DNA from: CAVQAH01 sp963784195
GTDB taxonomy: Bacteria; Acidobacteriota; Vicinamibacteria; Vicinamibacterales; 2-12-FULL-66-21
Length of the DNA: 64,000 nt
Assembly: GCA_963784195.1 (NCBI GenBank)
Contig: CAWARA010000035.1
Location: 46,269 to 110,268, forward strand
Direction: 5' to 3'
Below are positions 11,288 through 19,059 of this stretch, in pieces. A program made the position numbers and the translations under genes. The notes under the pieces are model-generated. The model saw nothing but the letters and a program-made list of their open reading frames with translations. It did no database searches and was not told the origin of the DNA. How positions within the stretch are numbered: the stretch's first letter is position 1; each line of letters opens with the position of its first letter.

Positions 11288-12211
11288 AGGCCGCTTCGCT
11301 TCAGACGCGGCCGTGTCAAATCCCAACTACCAACTCCCAACGTATCTTAGGAGCGGGTTTCCTCGCGGAGGTCCCGCGCTGTACCACGCCGGCTGTGCGG
11401 CTGCCGACGCAGCGCCGGCCTTGTCCGTCCGAGGACGACTTCCGCGAGCCGGAAAACGGGCTCCGCTCATACCCTCGCTGCGCTCGCGCGCGCGGCGAGT
11501 AAGGGATGCGCTTCGACGACCGATGCGTTGCGGCCGATGCGCCTCGGGTTGTCAGCACAGCACGGATCGCTGGGCGCGAACTCGCCGCGGGGAATCGCTC
11601 CGCCCGTTTTCCCGCGCCCGTGCACAGAGCGGGCGCAGCGCGTGCCTCGCTCCAGACGTCCTCGGCCGGCCAAGGCCGGCACTGCGTCACCGGCAGCCCT
11701 GCCCAGTGATCATCGACTGCGGCACGACGATCTCCGACAGCGGACAGTGCCGCACCGGTGCAGCAACGATAACGGCGGTTACGCCCGGTCGGCGCCGCCC
11801 CGCGCACGAGCGGCTCGCTAACCACATACCTCCCAACTCCCAACTCCCAAAACTTTCTTGCAGCTTTGGAGTTGGGAGGTGTTTGTCTAGCGGGCCCATC
11901 CTTCTTCCCTTCCGCCCTCAAAAAGGATACCTGTTGTTCGCTGTGGACAACGACTGACGACTGACGCGCCTCGGAAACGATCGCGACGACCACGACGACC
12001 ACGACGAGGACAATAGTGACGTCGCGAACGTCGCGGCCGTCGTGATCGTCGCCAGTGTCGTCACCGTCGCTTTTGAGTCCACAGTGCCCTCCGTCATTTT
12101 TATCCCACGGGGTGAGCGGAGATCATGAAGGCTCCTGTTCAACCGGCAAACAGCCGCACTTACGATCGAAGTCGCTAAAACGGATACGTTGGAAGTTGGG
12201 ATTTGAGCAAC
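11288..12211. other. gene-poor stretch with repeat words and low-complexity DNA
   Basis: I find no convincing gene here. Open frames on both strands are compositionally odd (Arg/Pro/Ser-rich) and match no family I know. The stretch contains copies of the AACTCCCAA word family (11316-11342 and the hairpin 11828-11880). It also has a low-complexity GACGACCAC-like tract at about 11975-12070; on the minus strand this could encode an Asp-rich segment followed by a poly-Val membrane helix, split by a frame change. GC-rich palindromic segments at 11380-11700 suggest decayed sequence. Confidence 0.5.
11828..11880. repeat. hairpin of the AACTCCC/GGGAGTT word family
   Basis: A perfect 13-bp inverted repeat: ACCTCCCAACTCC at 11828-11840 and its complement at 11868-11880, with a 27-base loop. 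The left arm continues with more CCCAACT words. A related single-arm run is at 11316-11342, another fragment at about 12186-12200, and a far longer composite copy at 16629-16779. Confidence 0.75.
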
Positions 12212-12880
12212 TCAGCTTGAGTGCTCCCAACCGTGACGACGCTTCGCTTCCGAGGCTCGCCAGAGGGCGCCGAGCAGGGCACCGGCGGCGAAGCCGCCCA
12301 CATGCGCCCAGAACGCGATCCCTCCGTCGGCGGCGCGGGCGCCGAGTGAGCCGACTCCGCTGAACAGTTGCATCAGGAACCAGATTCCGAGGAAGTAGAT
12401 TGCCGGAATCTCGATCAGGTCAATGAAGATGATGATGAAGACAGCCGTGAGCACTCGCGACTGCGGGTAGAGCACGAAGTACGCGCCCATGACGCCGGCA
12501 ATCGCCCCGCTAGCCCCAATCATCGGTAGCGTGGACTCTGGATGGCTCGCGACCTGTCCGAGCGAGGCTGCAGCGCCACAAAACAAGTAGAAGAGGAGAT
12601 AGCGCGCGTGGCCGAGGCGGTCCTCGACGTTATCGCCGAAGATCCAGAGGTAGAGCATGTTCCCCAGGAAGTGGAGCCATCCAGAATGGAGGAACATGCT
12701 CGTCAGCACATCCGGCCACGTAAAACGCGCCGGCACGACGCCGTAACTGGCGACAAGCTGATGAAGACCGGAGTCGCTGAGCTGAAGCTCGATGAGAAAC
12801 GCGATCGCGTTGAGCGCGATCAGGCTGATAGTGACGTAAGGCGTCGTCCGCGACGGTATAACGTCGCTGACTGGGAACAT
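12212..12880 (-). CDS. rhomboid family intramembrane serine protease
   Basis: 222 residues if started at the ATG at 12880 (FPVSDVIPSRTTPYVT follows, the typical rhomboid N-terminus). The frame is open 49 codons further upstream, but that part looks non-coding. Six membrane helices are predicted. The catalytic Ser lies in GASGAIAG (helix 4) and the catalytic His in the HVGGFAAG segment (helix 6); the N-terminal half carries the HSGWLHFLGNMLYL loop with its WLH and N residues. Rhomboids cleave membrane-protein substrates inside the inner membrane; the substrate here is unknown. The C-terminus is short and basic. Confidence 0.92.
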   Translation of the reverse strand: MFPVSDVIPSRTTPYVTISLIALNAIAFLIELQLSDSGLHQLVASYGVVPARFTWPDVLTSMFLHSGWLHFLGNMLYLWIFGDNVEDRLGHARYLLFYLFCGAAASLGQVASHPESTLPMIGASGAIAGVMGAYFVLYPQSRVLTAVFIIIFIDLIEIPAIYFLGIWFLMQLFSGVGSLGARAADGGIAFWAHVGGFAAGALLGALWRASEAKRRHGWEHSS

Positions 12881-13030
12881 TCGACCGAGTATATGCGGAT
12901 CCGCGATCCGCATCGTTTGGCTTCCCGCGTGCGGCGAGCGTAGTTCGCGAGAGGCCCGTTTCGTGACGGCGGTGTGATGCGAGAAAGCCCGGTCCGGGGC
13001 CAGCACGCCAGGTCCGGCACCATTCACGGC

Positions 13031-13036
13031 TATAAT
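13031..13036 (+). promoter_or_regulatory. TATAAT -10 element, possible leaderless start
   Basis: A perfect TATAAT lies 8 bases before the ATG at 13045. Transcription from it would start almost at the start codon and give a leaderless mRNA. No good -35 hexamer is visible at the right distance, so this is only a candidate. Confidence 0.3.
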
Positions 13037-13044
13037 GGTTAGTG

Positions 13045-13350
13045 ATGTGGTTTTTCCGGCCGTCCGTTCGCGGATCCCGGCTGGGGTCGCTGCTCGTCGT
13101 GGCGATGACGCTGTTCGTGCTGCCGACGGCGATACTGCCGGCGCTGTACCACGAGATCGCGTGCCACCTCCTGTCTCCTCCCGACTGCATCACCTGTCTG
13201 AGCACCACGTCTGCGGCGACGGAACCTGAAACCGTCCAGACCGCCAGGCCGCTCATTCCCCTCGGCATCATCGTCGCCGCCATCATCGTCGAAACGGACA
13301 CCGTTTTTGCGGGCCCGAACGGCGGCCGATCTCCGCCCGCGCTCGGCTGA
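13045..13350 (+). CDS. small Cys-containing membrane protein upstream of Zn uptake genes
   Basis: 101 residues. A hydrophobic segment at about 15-38 is followed by a short segment with three Cys and a His (HEIACHLL and PPDCITCL), and a second hydrophobic stretch near residue 75. No family was recognised. The Cys/His cluster and its position before an outer-membrane protein and ZnuA/ZnuB genes suggest, but do not prove, a metal-related role. Starts at GTG 13042 or ATG 13045 are equally possible; the ATG is listed. Confidence 0.55.
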   Translation: MWFFRPSVRGSRLGSLLVVAMTLFVLPTAILPALYHEIACHLLSPPDCITCLSTTSAATEPETVQTARPLIPLGIIVAAIIVETDTVFAGPNGGRSPPALG

Positions 13351-13465
13351 ACCTCAGGGTAAGCCCACGGGCTTCCCGACAGGTCACATCAGATTTTCTC
13401 GTTGACCGATCCTGCGGCGTTCGAGGAGCGGGTCATCGAGATCCATCCGGTCGAGGAGGTGTTGA

Positions 13466-14821
13466 GTGTTGCGTTCGAGCTTCACGCTCACGTCGCTGCG
13501 CCCTGTGCTGGCTGCGGCTCTGGTCATCGCGCCCGCGTTCGCTTACGCGCAGACCCCGGCTGTCCAGCCGGCGGCGCAACCTACGGCTCAGCAACTGCGC
13601 GAGGAAGTCGAGCGATTGCGCGCCGAGTTCGAAGCCGTTCGAGATTCGTACGGCGAACGCCTGGCGGTTCTCGAGGCACGGCTGAAGGGGATCGAGGCCG
13701 GCCAGCCCGTGCCGCCCGTGGTCACACCGCCAACTGCGGCACCGACGGCGCCCCCGGCAACACCTGGTGCACCGACCGAGGCCCAGGTGCCGGCGGGCGC
13801 CACCGGCGCAGGCGGTCCCACGGGGTCGTTGCCGTTCTATGGCGGTTCAAGCGCGATGTCGAAGATCTTCAATCCTGACATTGCGGTCATTGGAAACTTC
13901 CTCGGGGCGTTCGGCGAGAACGACGTGAATCCGCGGCCCGCTTTCGAGATGAACGAGGCGGAAGCGACGTTTCAGGCTGTCGTCGATCCGTACGCACGCG
14001 CCGACTTCTTCCTGGCCTTTTCACCCGAGGGCGTCGAGATCGAGGAAGGATTCCTGACGTTTCCGACGCTTCCCGGCGGCTTGCTGGCCAAGGTCGGGAA
14101 GTTCAAGCAGCAGGTCGGCAAGGCGAACACGCTGCATCCACACCAGTTGCCCTGGGTCGATCAGCCAGTCGTTCTCGAGAACCTTCTAGGCGGGGACGAG
14201 GGCCTCAACGACTCCGGCATTTCGGTTTCGCGGCTGATCAGCAATCCGTGGCTGTTCCTGGAGGCCACGGGTGAGGTCTACCAGGGCTCGTCGAGTGTGT
14301 TTCAGTCGTTCGAGCGCAGCGACGTCAGCTGGGTCGGGCGAGTTCGCGGGTATCGCGACGTGACCGAAGCCACGAACCTGGATGTCGGCGCATCCATCGC
14401 CTACGGCAATAACGATGTCGGACCGGGTTTCGACACGCGCCTGGTTGGCATCGATGCGACCCTGCGCTACCGTCCGTTGCGGAGGGCAATCTACCGCCGG
14501 TTCATGGGCCGCACCGAGCTGTTCTGGAGCAACCGCGAGCAGGTTGCCGACGACGTGTCGGCGTTCGGCTTCTACGCGAGCGGAGAGTACCAGTTCGCGA
14601 GACGCTGGTTCACCGGCGTGCGGTACGACTGGTCCGAGCGCGCTTTTGATTCGTCGCTGGTCGACAAAGGTCCGTCCGTGACGCTGACGTTCTGGCCCAG
14701 CGAGTTCAGTCAGGTCCGCGGCCAGTACCGGCGGCTTCGTTACGCCGAAGGCACCACGGCGAACGAATTCCTGTTTCAGTTCCTGTTCTCGATCGGTGCG
14801 CACGGGGCGCATACATTCTGA
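13466..14821 (+). CDS. outer-membrane beta-barrel protein of the metal-uptake operon
   Basis: 451 residues. A signal peptide ends near FAYA-QT, followed by a short coiled coil (about 45-80, QQLREEVERLRAEFE) and a Pro/Ala/Thr-rich linker. The long beta-rich domain ends in HTF, a C-terminal Phe typical of outer-membrane barrels. A strong GAGGAGGT ribosome site precedes the GTG at 13466 by 6-7 bases and fixes the start. Sequence character and context (ZnuA follows after 20 bases) suit a porin-like or zinc-regulated outer-membrane protein that lets metal into the periplasm; it is not a classical TonB receptor, as no plug domain is seen. Confidence 0.75.
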   Translation: MLRSSFTLTSLRPVLAAALVIAPAFAYAQTPAVQPAAQPTAQQLREEVERLRAEFEAVRDSYGERLAVLEARLKGIEAGQPVPPVVTPPTAAPTAPPATPGAPTEAQVPAGATGAGGPTGSLPFYGGSSAMSKIFNPDIAVIGNFLGAFGENDVNPRPAFEMNEAEATFQAVVDPYARADFFLAFSPEGVEIEEGFLTFPTLPGGLLAKVGKFKQQVGKANTLHPHQLPWVDQPVVLENLLGGDEGLNDSGISVSRLISNPWLFLEATGEVYQGSSSVFQSFERSDVSWVGRVRGYRDVTEATNLDVGASIAYGNNDVGPGFDTRLVGIDATLRYRPLRRAIYRRFMGRTELFWSNREQVADDVSAFGFYASGEYQFARRWFTGVRYDWSERAFDSSLVDKGPSVTLTFWPSEFSQVRGQYRRLRYAEGTTANEFLFQFLFSIGAHGAHTF

Positions 14822-14841
14822 TTACGCAACAACCAACGACC

Positions 14842-15771
14842 ATGAAGCGAACATTTCTCATATCAACCGCCATCGCCGCCGTCCTGGCCGTGAATACGGC
14901 CGCTGTGCGTGCAGCCGTCAACGTCGTCACGACCACCGAGGATTTGTGGTCGATCGTCAAGGAGATCGCCGGGGATAAAGTCTCGGTCGAGTCGATCGCG
15001 CGCGGATACCAGGATCCGCACTTCGTCGAAGCGAAACCGAGCTTCATTCTGAAGCTCAATCGCGCTGACCTGCTCGCGCTCGTCGGGCTGGAGCTCGAAC
15101 AGGCCTGGCTGCCGCCGCTCGTCACGCAGAGCCGGAATGCCAAGATTCAGCCCGGCAGCCCCGGCTACCTCGACGCGTCCCGGACGGTGAAGATCGCCGA
15201 CATCCCGACGGGGCCGGTCACCCGCGCGATGGGTGACGTCCATCCACAAGGGAACCCGCACTATTGGCTGGACCCCGATAACGGACGGCGGATAGCGAAG
15301 GCGGTTCAGGCGAAGCTGACCGAGCTGAGCCCCGCCGACGGTGCGTACTTTGCCGAGCGCTACGCCGATTTCGACCGCCGGCTCGCCGAGGGCGAGAAGC
15401 GCTGGCAGGCGGCGATGGCACCCTACAAGGGGATCAAAATCGTCACGTACCACCGGTCGTGGACGAACTTTGCGCAGGTCTTCGGGCTGGACGTCATCGG
15501 ATACGTGGAGCCGAAACCGGGCATTCCGCCGTCACCGGCACATACGCTGACGCTCGTCCAGGAGATGAAGAGTCAAAACGTCAAAATCATCCTCGTCGAG
15601 CCCTATTTCGACGTAAAAACGCCGAATGCGATCGCGCGCGATACCGGCGCGACCGTGCTGGTCATGCCTCCCTCGGTCGGAGGCGTGAAGGAAGTTCCGG
15701 GCTACATTCAGCTCTTCGACTACAACATCAACCTGCTGGTGGCGGCGATCAAGAAGACGGGAGCGCGCTGA
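14842..15771 (+). CDS. Zn/Mn ABC transporter substrate-binding protein (ZnuA-like)
   Basis: 309 residues with a signal peptide cut near VRAA-VNVV. It is a cluster A-I metal-binding protein: the likely metal ligands are His60 (QDPH), His140 (GNPHYWLDP) and His204 (YHRSW), with a fourth acidic ligand expected in the C-terminal lobe. The His-rich loop seen in many ZnuA proteins is absent, so Mn2+ or Zn2+ are both possible. It delivers the ion to the permease encoded 8 bases downstream. No lipobox Cys is visible, so it is probably a free periplasmic protein. Confidence 0.9.
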   Translation: MKRTFLISTAIAAVLAVNTAAVRAAVNVVTTTEDLWSIVKEIAGDKVSVESIARGYQDPHFVEAKPSFILKLNRADLLALVGLELEQAWLPPLVTQSRNAKIQPGSPGYLDASRTVKIADIPTGPVTRAMGDVHPQGNPHYWLDPDNGRRIAKAVQAKLTELSPADGAYFAERYADFDRRLAEGEKRWQAAMAPYKGIKIVTYHRSWTNFAQVFGLDVIGYVEPKPGIPPSPAHTLTLVQEMKSQNVKIILVEPYFDVKTPNAIARDTGATVLVMPPSVGGVKEVPGYIQLFDYNINLLVAAIKKTGAR

Positions 15772-15779
15772 GCGCGGTT

Positions 15780-16688
15780 ATGTCAGATGTTGGTCTCGCC
15801 GAGGTCATTCGATTCCTGGCCGCGCCGTTCGTGGCCAGCCTCATTCTGACGGGGATTCACGCCTACCTCGGCGTGCACGTGGTGGAACGGGGCGTCATCT
15901 TCGTCGATCTTTCGCTCGCGCAGATTGCCGCCCTGGGCGCCACGATCGCCCTGCTCATGCCCATCTCCGGCGGCGACCCGCACGCGCCGGCCGTTTACTG
16001 GATCAGCCTCGCCTTCACGTTCGTCGGCGCCGCGATCTTCTCGATGATCCGCAGCCATCGGGCGAGGATCCCGCAGGAAGCGATCATCGGCATCGCCTAT
16101 GCCGTGTCGTCTGCCGCGGCGATTCTCGCCATGAGCAAGTCCACCTCGCAGGCGGAACATCTCAAGGACATGCTGGTGGGGAACATCATCGCCGTGTCGT
16201 GGCACGAGGTCTACACGACGGCCGCACTGTACGGGGCCGTTGGTGCATTCCACTACATCTTCAGACGGCAGTTCCTGGCGATCTCCCTCGCGCACAACGA
16301 TCCCGAGTCGACGGGGCTGAACGTCAGGTTCTGGGACTTCCTGTTCTACGCCTCGTTCGGCTTCGTCGTGACGTCTTCGGTGTCGATTGCCGGGGTTCTG
16401 CTGGTCTTTTGCTACCTGATTGTGCCGTCGGTCGCCGCGATGCTCTACGCCGACACCGTCGGCAGGCGCCTGGCGATCGGTTGGACGATGGGCACGGTCG
16501 TTTCGGCGCTGGGTGTGTACTTGTCCCTGGTGCTCGACCTGCCGACAGGCGCGACGATCGTCGTGACGTTCGGCGTGGTGCTGATTCTGATGGCGGTCGC
16601 CCGCCCGCTCGTCGTGACCCGGGCCCGAGTCAACTCCCAACGCCCAACTCCCAACTCCCAAAGAAAGCCATTCGAGAGAGCGGGGTGA
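15780..16688 (+). CDS. Zn/Mn ABC transporter permease (ZnuB-like)
   Basis: 302 residues with about eight membrane helices; ABC-3 family features include the GVHVVERGVIFVDLSLAQ segment near the N-terminus and SVSIAGVLLVFCYLIVPS late in the protein. It starts 8 bases after ZnuA. The last 20 or so residues (VNSQRPTPNSQR and onward) are translated from the intergenic AACTCCC repeat and are not part of the family, so the repeat has replaced the original 3' end. No ATPase gene (ZnuC) is adjacent, so the ATP-binding subunit must be encoded elsewhere or shared. Confidence 0.9.
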   Translation: MSDVGLAEVIRFLAAPFVASLILTGIHAYLGVHVVERGVIFVDLSLAQIAALGATIALLMPISGGDPHAPAVYWISLAFTFVGAAIFSMIRSHRARIPQEAIIGIAYAVSSAAAILAMSKSTSQAEHLKDMLVGNIIAVSWHEVYTTAALYGAVGAFHYIFRRQFLAISLAHNDPESTGLNVRFWDFLFYASFGFVVTSSVSIAGVLLVFCYLIVPSVAAMLYADTVGRRLAIGWTMGTVVSALGVYLSLVLDLPTGATIVVTFGVVLILMAVARPLVVTRARVNSQRPTPNSQRKPFERAG

Positions 16689-16779
16689 AAACGAACCAAC
16701 CGGCTAATCGGTACGTCTTTCACCCCGCTCTCTCGAGTGGCTATCCTTGGGAGTTGGGGGTTGGAGGTTGGGAGTTGAC
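16629..16779. repeat. composite 150-bp inverted repeat, AACTCCC word family
   Basis: The outer arms are tandem words CAACTCCCAA (16629-16663) and the inverse TTGGGAGTTGG words (16747-16779). Inside them lies a unique stem: CCATTCGAGAGAGCGGGGTG and the next bases at about 16668-16690 pair with 16718-16740 with one mismatch. The central loop is about 27 bases. The element begins inside the ZnuB gene, contains its stop codon at 16686, and ends 18 bases before the zinc-ribbon gene. RNA from either strand would fold into a stem of more than 50 bp. Confidence 0.85.
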
Positions 16780-16797
16780 GAGTGTACGATCGTTCGG

Positions 16798-17079
16798 ATG
16801 CAGTGCCGGAACTGCGGGACAGAGATAGCGGACAAAGCCATCGTCTGTTACCGATGCGGGACGGCGACCACCGATCCCGTCCGACGGGCAGTGCCGGTCA
16901 AGCCACGACGGACTCCGCTGGTTCCAGTCGTGGTCCTGGTGGTTCTGGTGGCGATTTCCTCGTATCTGGGACAGGCGTCCCGGACCGCCGCAAACCCTGA
17001 ATGGCTGCAGCTGGCCGCCGGTTTGTGCGCCGGGGGGGCCCTGGCGGTGCTGCTGCTCGGCATTTTGCGACGACGCTGA
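16798..17079 (+). CDS. zinc-ribbon membrane protein
   Basis: 93 residues. It starts with a double CxxC zinc ribbon (MQCRNCGTEI and CYRCGTAT, residues 3-20), then a short basic linker and two membrane helices (about 40-58 and 68-90). Proteins of this plan are common and generally unassigned. The ATG at 16798 is chosen because the zinc ribbon begins there; the upstream open frame is only repeat sequence. Confidence 0.8.
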   Translation: MQCRNCGTEIADKAIVCYRCGTATTDPVRRAVPVKPRRTPLVPVVVLVVLVAISSYLGQASRTAANPEWLQLAAGLCAGGALAVLLLGILRRR

Positions 17080-17122
17080 TGCCGCCCTTTTCAACCTGTT
17101 GAAGCTTCGCTAGACTGCCGAC

Positions 17123-18727
17123 ATGTCCGATGCCCGTCTCGAAGTGACCGATGCGCTCGGCCGCCGCATCGTACCGATCTCCAAGGGACAATTCGAGATC
17201 GGCCGCCGCGAAACCAACGATCTCCGCCTCGCCGGAAGCGAGGTGTCCCGCGATCACGCCGAAATCGCGGTCGAAGACAACAAATTCGTCCTCCGCGATC
17301 GCAGCTCGCGCTACGGCACCTACGTCAACGGCGATCAGGTCACCGAGAGGGCGCTCGCCCACGGCGACCGGATTCGCCTGGGACGCACCGGCGGTGCCGA
17401 GATGGTGTTCCTGCTCGCCGACAGCGCCCCACCGCCGGAACGGGCGACCACCACGGCGATAGGGGACCTGCGGCAGATAGCCGTCTTGCTCGAGGGGTTG
17501 AGGGCTCTCGGGTCCGGACGGGTGCTGGACGACGTGCTGTCGCTGGTGCTGGATTCGGCGATCGAAGTGAGCGGGGCAGAGCGCGGGTTCATCATGCTCG
17601 AGATGGCTGGCGAGCTGGAGTTCAAGATGGCCCGCGGCCGCGGCCGCGTGGTCCTCTCGGGCGGAAGCTTCGCCACGAGCCGGAAGATCCCCGAAGAGGT
17701 CTTCCGCACGGGCGAACCGCGCATCGTGGCCGACCTGCTCGACAGCGAGCTGGCGAACTTCCACTCCGGCACCGTCGCGCTGGGCATCCGTAACGTGCTG
17801 TGCGTGCCGCTGCGATTGGTCCGCTATCTCGATCGCGCCGAGGCCGCCGGTGAGGAGCGGCGCATCGGTGTCCTGTATCTCGACAGCCGCGAAAAGGGAT
17901 CGCTGCTGTCGAACTCCACCCGCGCGGCACTCGAGACGCTGGCCACCGAGGCGGCCGTGGCCATCGAGAACGCCCGGCTCTACCGCGAGACGATGGAGAA
18001 GGCGCGGATGGAGCAGGAGATGCGGATCGCCGCAGAGATCCAGCAGGCCTTGCTTCCGAAAGCCGGCCGCACGGGGGCGTATTTCCGGGCGGCGGCCGCG
18101 TCGCTGCCGTGCCGTTCGATCGGCGGCGATTTCTACGACTACGTCGATCTGTCGGACGGGTCCTTCGGGTTTGCGCTGGGCGACGTCGCCGGCAAGGGGC
18201 CGCCTGCCGCGCTCCTGAGCGCGATGATGCAGGGGATTTTCGCGGCGCAGGCGGCGACGAGCGCTGCGCCGTCCCAGACGATCAGCCGCGTCAACCTTGC
18301 CCTGTACCGTCGCGGAATCGAGTCGCGCTTCGTCACGCTCATGTACGGCGCGTTGTACGGTGACGGCCGGTTGGTCTACTGCAATGCCGGGCACAACCCG
18401 CCGCTCGTCGTAGGAAAGAACGGATTCCGGCGACTCGAGTGCGGCGGGCCGATTGTCGGGCTGTTCGAGAGCGCCACCTACGAGGAAGAAACGGTCAAGC
18501 TCGAGGCAGGTGACTGGCTGATCGTGTTCAGCGACGGCGTGTCGGAAGCGCTGTCGGCGTCGGGCGAGGAGTACGGCGAAAGCCGGATCCTCGAGTGCGT
18601 GAACCGGAACCTCGCGCTCGACCCGCAGCGTCTGCTCGAGGCCATGTTCTCCGACGTCCGCGAGTTCGCGCGCGGCGCCGCGCAGAGCGATGACATCACC
18701 GGGATGGTAATGCGCTTTAGTGGCTGA
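17123..18727 (+). CDS. FHA-GAF-SpoIIE (PP2C) serine/threonine phosphatase
   Basis: 534 residues with three domains. An FHA domain (about 20-98; GRRETNDLRL, SRDHAEI, and SSRYGTYVNG bind phosphothreonine peptides) is followed by a GAF domain (about 120-290) and an RsbU/SpoIIE-type PP2C phosphatase (about 315-534). Before the phosphatase is the usual linker helix EMRIAAEIQQALLPK; metal-binding acidic motifs are GGDFYDY and GDVAGKG, with DDITGMV at the end. Such proteins dephosphorylate anti-sigma antagonists or other regulators in response to signals sensed by the GAF and FHA domains. The small membrane-protein gene follows with a one-base overlap (TGATG). Confidence 0.92.
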   Translation: MSDARLEVTDALGRRIVPISKGQFEIGRRETNDLRLAGSEVSRDHAEIAVEDNKFVLRDRSSRYGTYVNGDQVTERALAHGDRIRLGRTGGAEMVFLLADSAPPPERATTTAIGDLRQIAVLLEGLRALGSGRVLDDVLSLVLDSAIEVSGAERGFIMLEMAGELEFKMARGRGRVVLSGGSFATSRKIPEEVFRTGEPRIVADLLDSELANFHSGTVALGIRNVLCVPLRLVRYLDRAEAAGEERRIGVLYLDSREKGSLLSNSTRAALETLATEAAVAIENARLYRETMEKARMEQEMRIAAEIQQALLPKAGRTGAYFRAAAASLPCRSIGGDFYDYVDLSDGSFGFALGDVAGKGPPAALLSAMMQGIFAAQAATSAAPSQTISRVNLALYRRGIESRFVTLMYGALYGDGRLVYCNAGHNPPLVVGKNGFRRLECGGPIVGLFESATYEEETVKLEAGDWLIVFSDGVSEALSASGEEYGESRILECVNRNLALDPQRLLEAMFSDVREFARGAAQSDDITGMVMRFSG

Positions 18728-19041
18728 TGCGACGGTTGACGCCGGCTGAACGCACGGCGCTCTGGTTGTGGGTGATCGTTGCGGCGGTCGTCTGGAACGG
18801 GCTGTACGACATCCTGCTGACGCGCGGCGTCAACGAGTTCCTGTTCCGGGCGGCGCTGTACCAGGCAGGGCGCGCGCCCGCCCCGTCGCTGTCGCATGTG
18901 ATGGACCTCACGGTGCGGAATGCCATCTGGATCTCGACAGTGTGGGCCGGAATAATCCTGCTCGCCGGTCTCGTCACGATTCGTCTGCTTCGCACGGGTC
19001 AGCGGTCCGCCTTCATGTTTCATCCGTCCTCCGAGCGCTGA
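18727..19041 (+). CDS. small two-helix membrane protein
   Basis: 104 residues with membrane helices at about 10-28 and 66-86 and a short basic C-terminus. The ATG at 18727 overlaps the phosphatase stop by one base, so the two genes are probably translationally coupled and the protein may be a membrane partner of the phosphatase. No known family was recognised. Confidence 0.7.
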   Translation: MRRLTPAERTALWLWVIVAAVVWNGLYDILLTRGVNEFLFRAALYQAGRAPAPSLSHVMDLTVRNAIWISTVWAGIILLAGLVTIRLLRTGQRSAFMFHPSSER

Positions 19042-19059
19042 TCCTGCGCGTTGGGCTCT

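Noticed and set aside
16898..18394. 498-codon minus-strand frame
   Set aside because: Antisense to the FHA-GAF-SpoIIE phosphatase, which has complete domain motifs.
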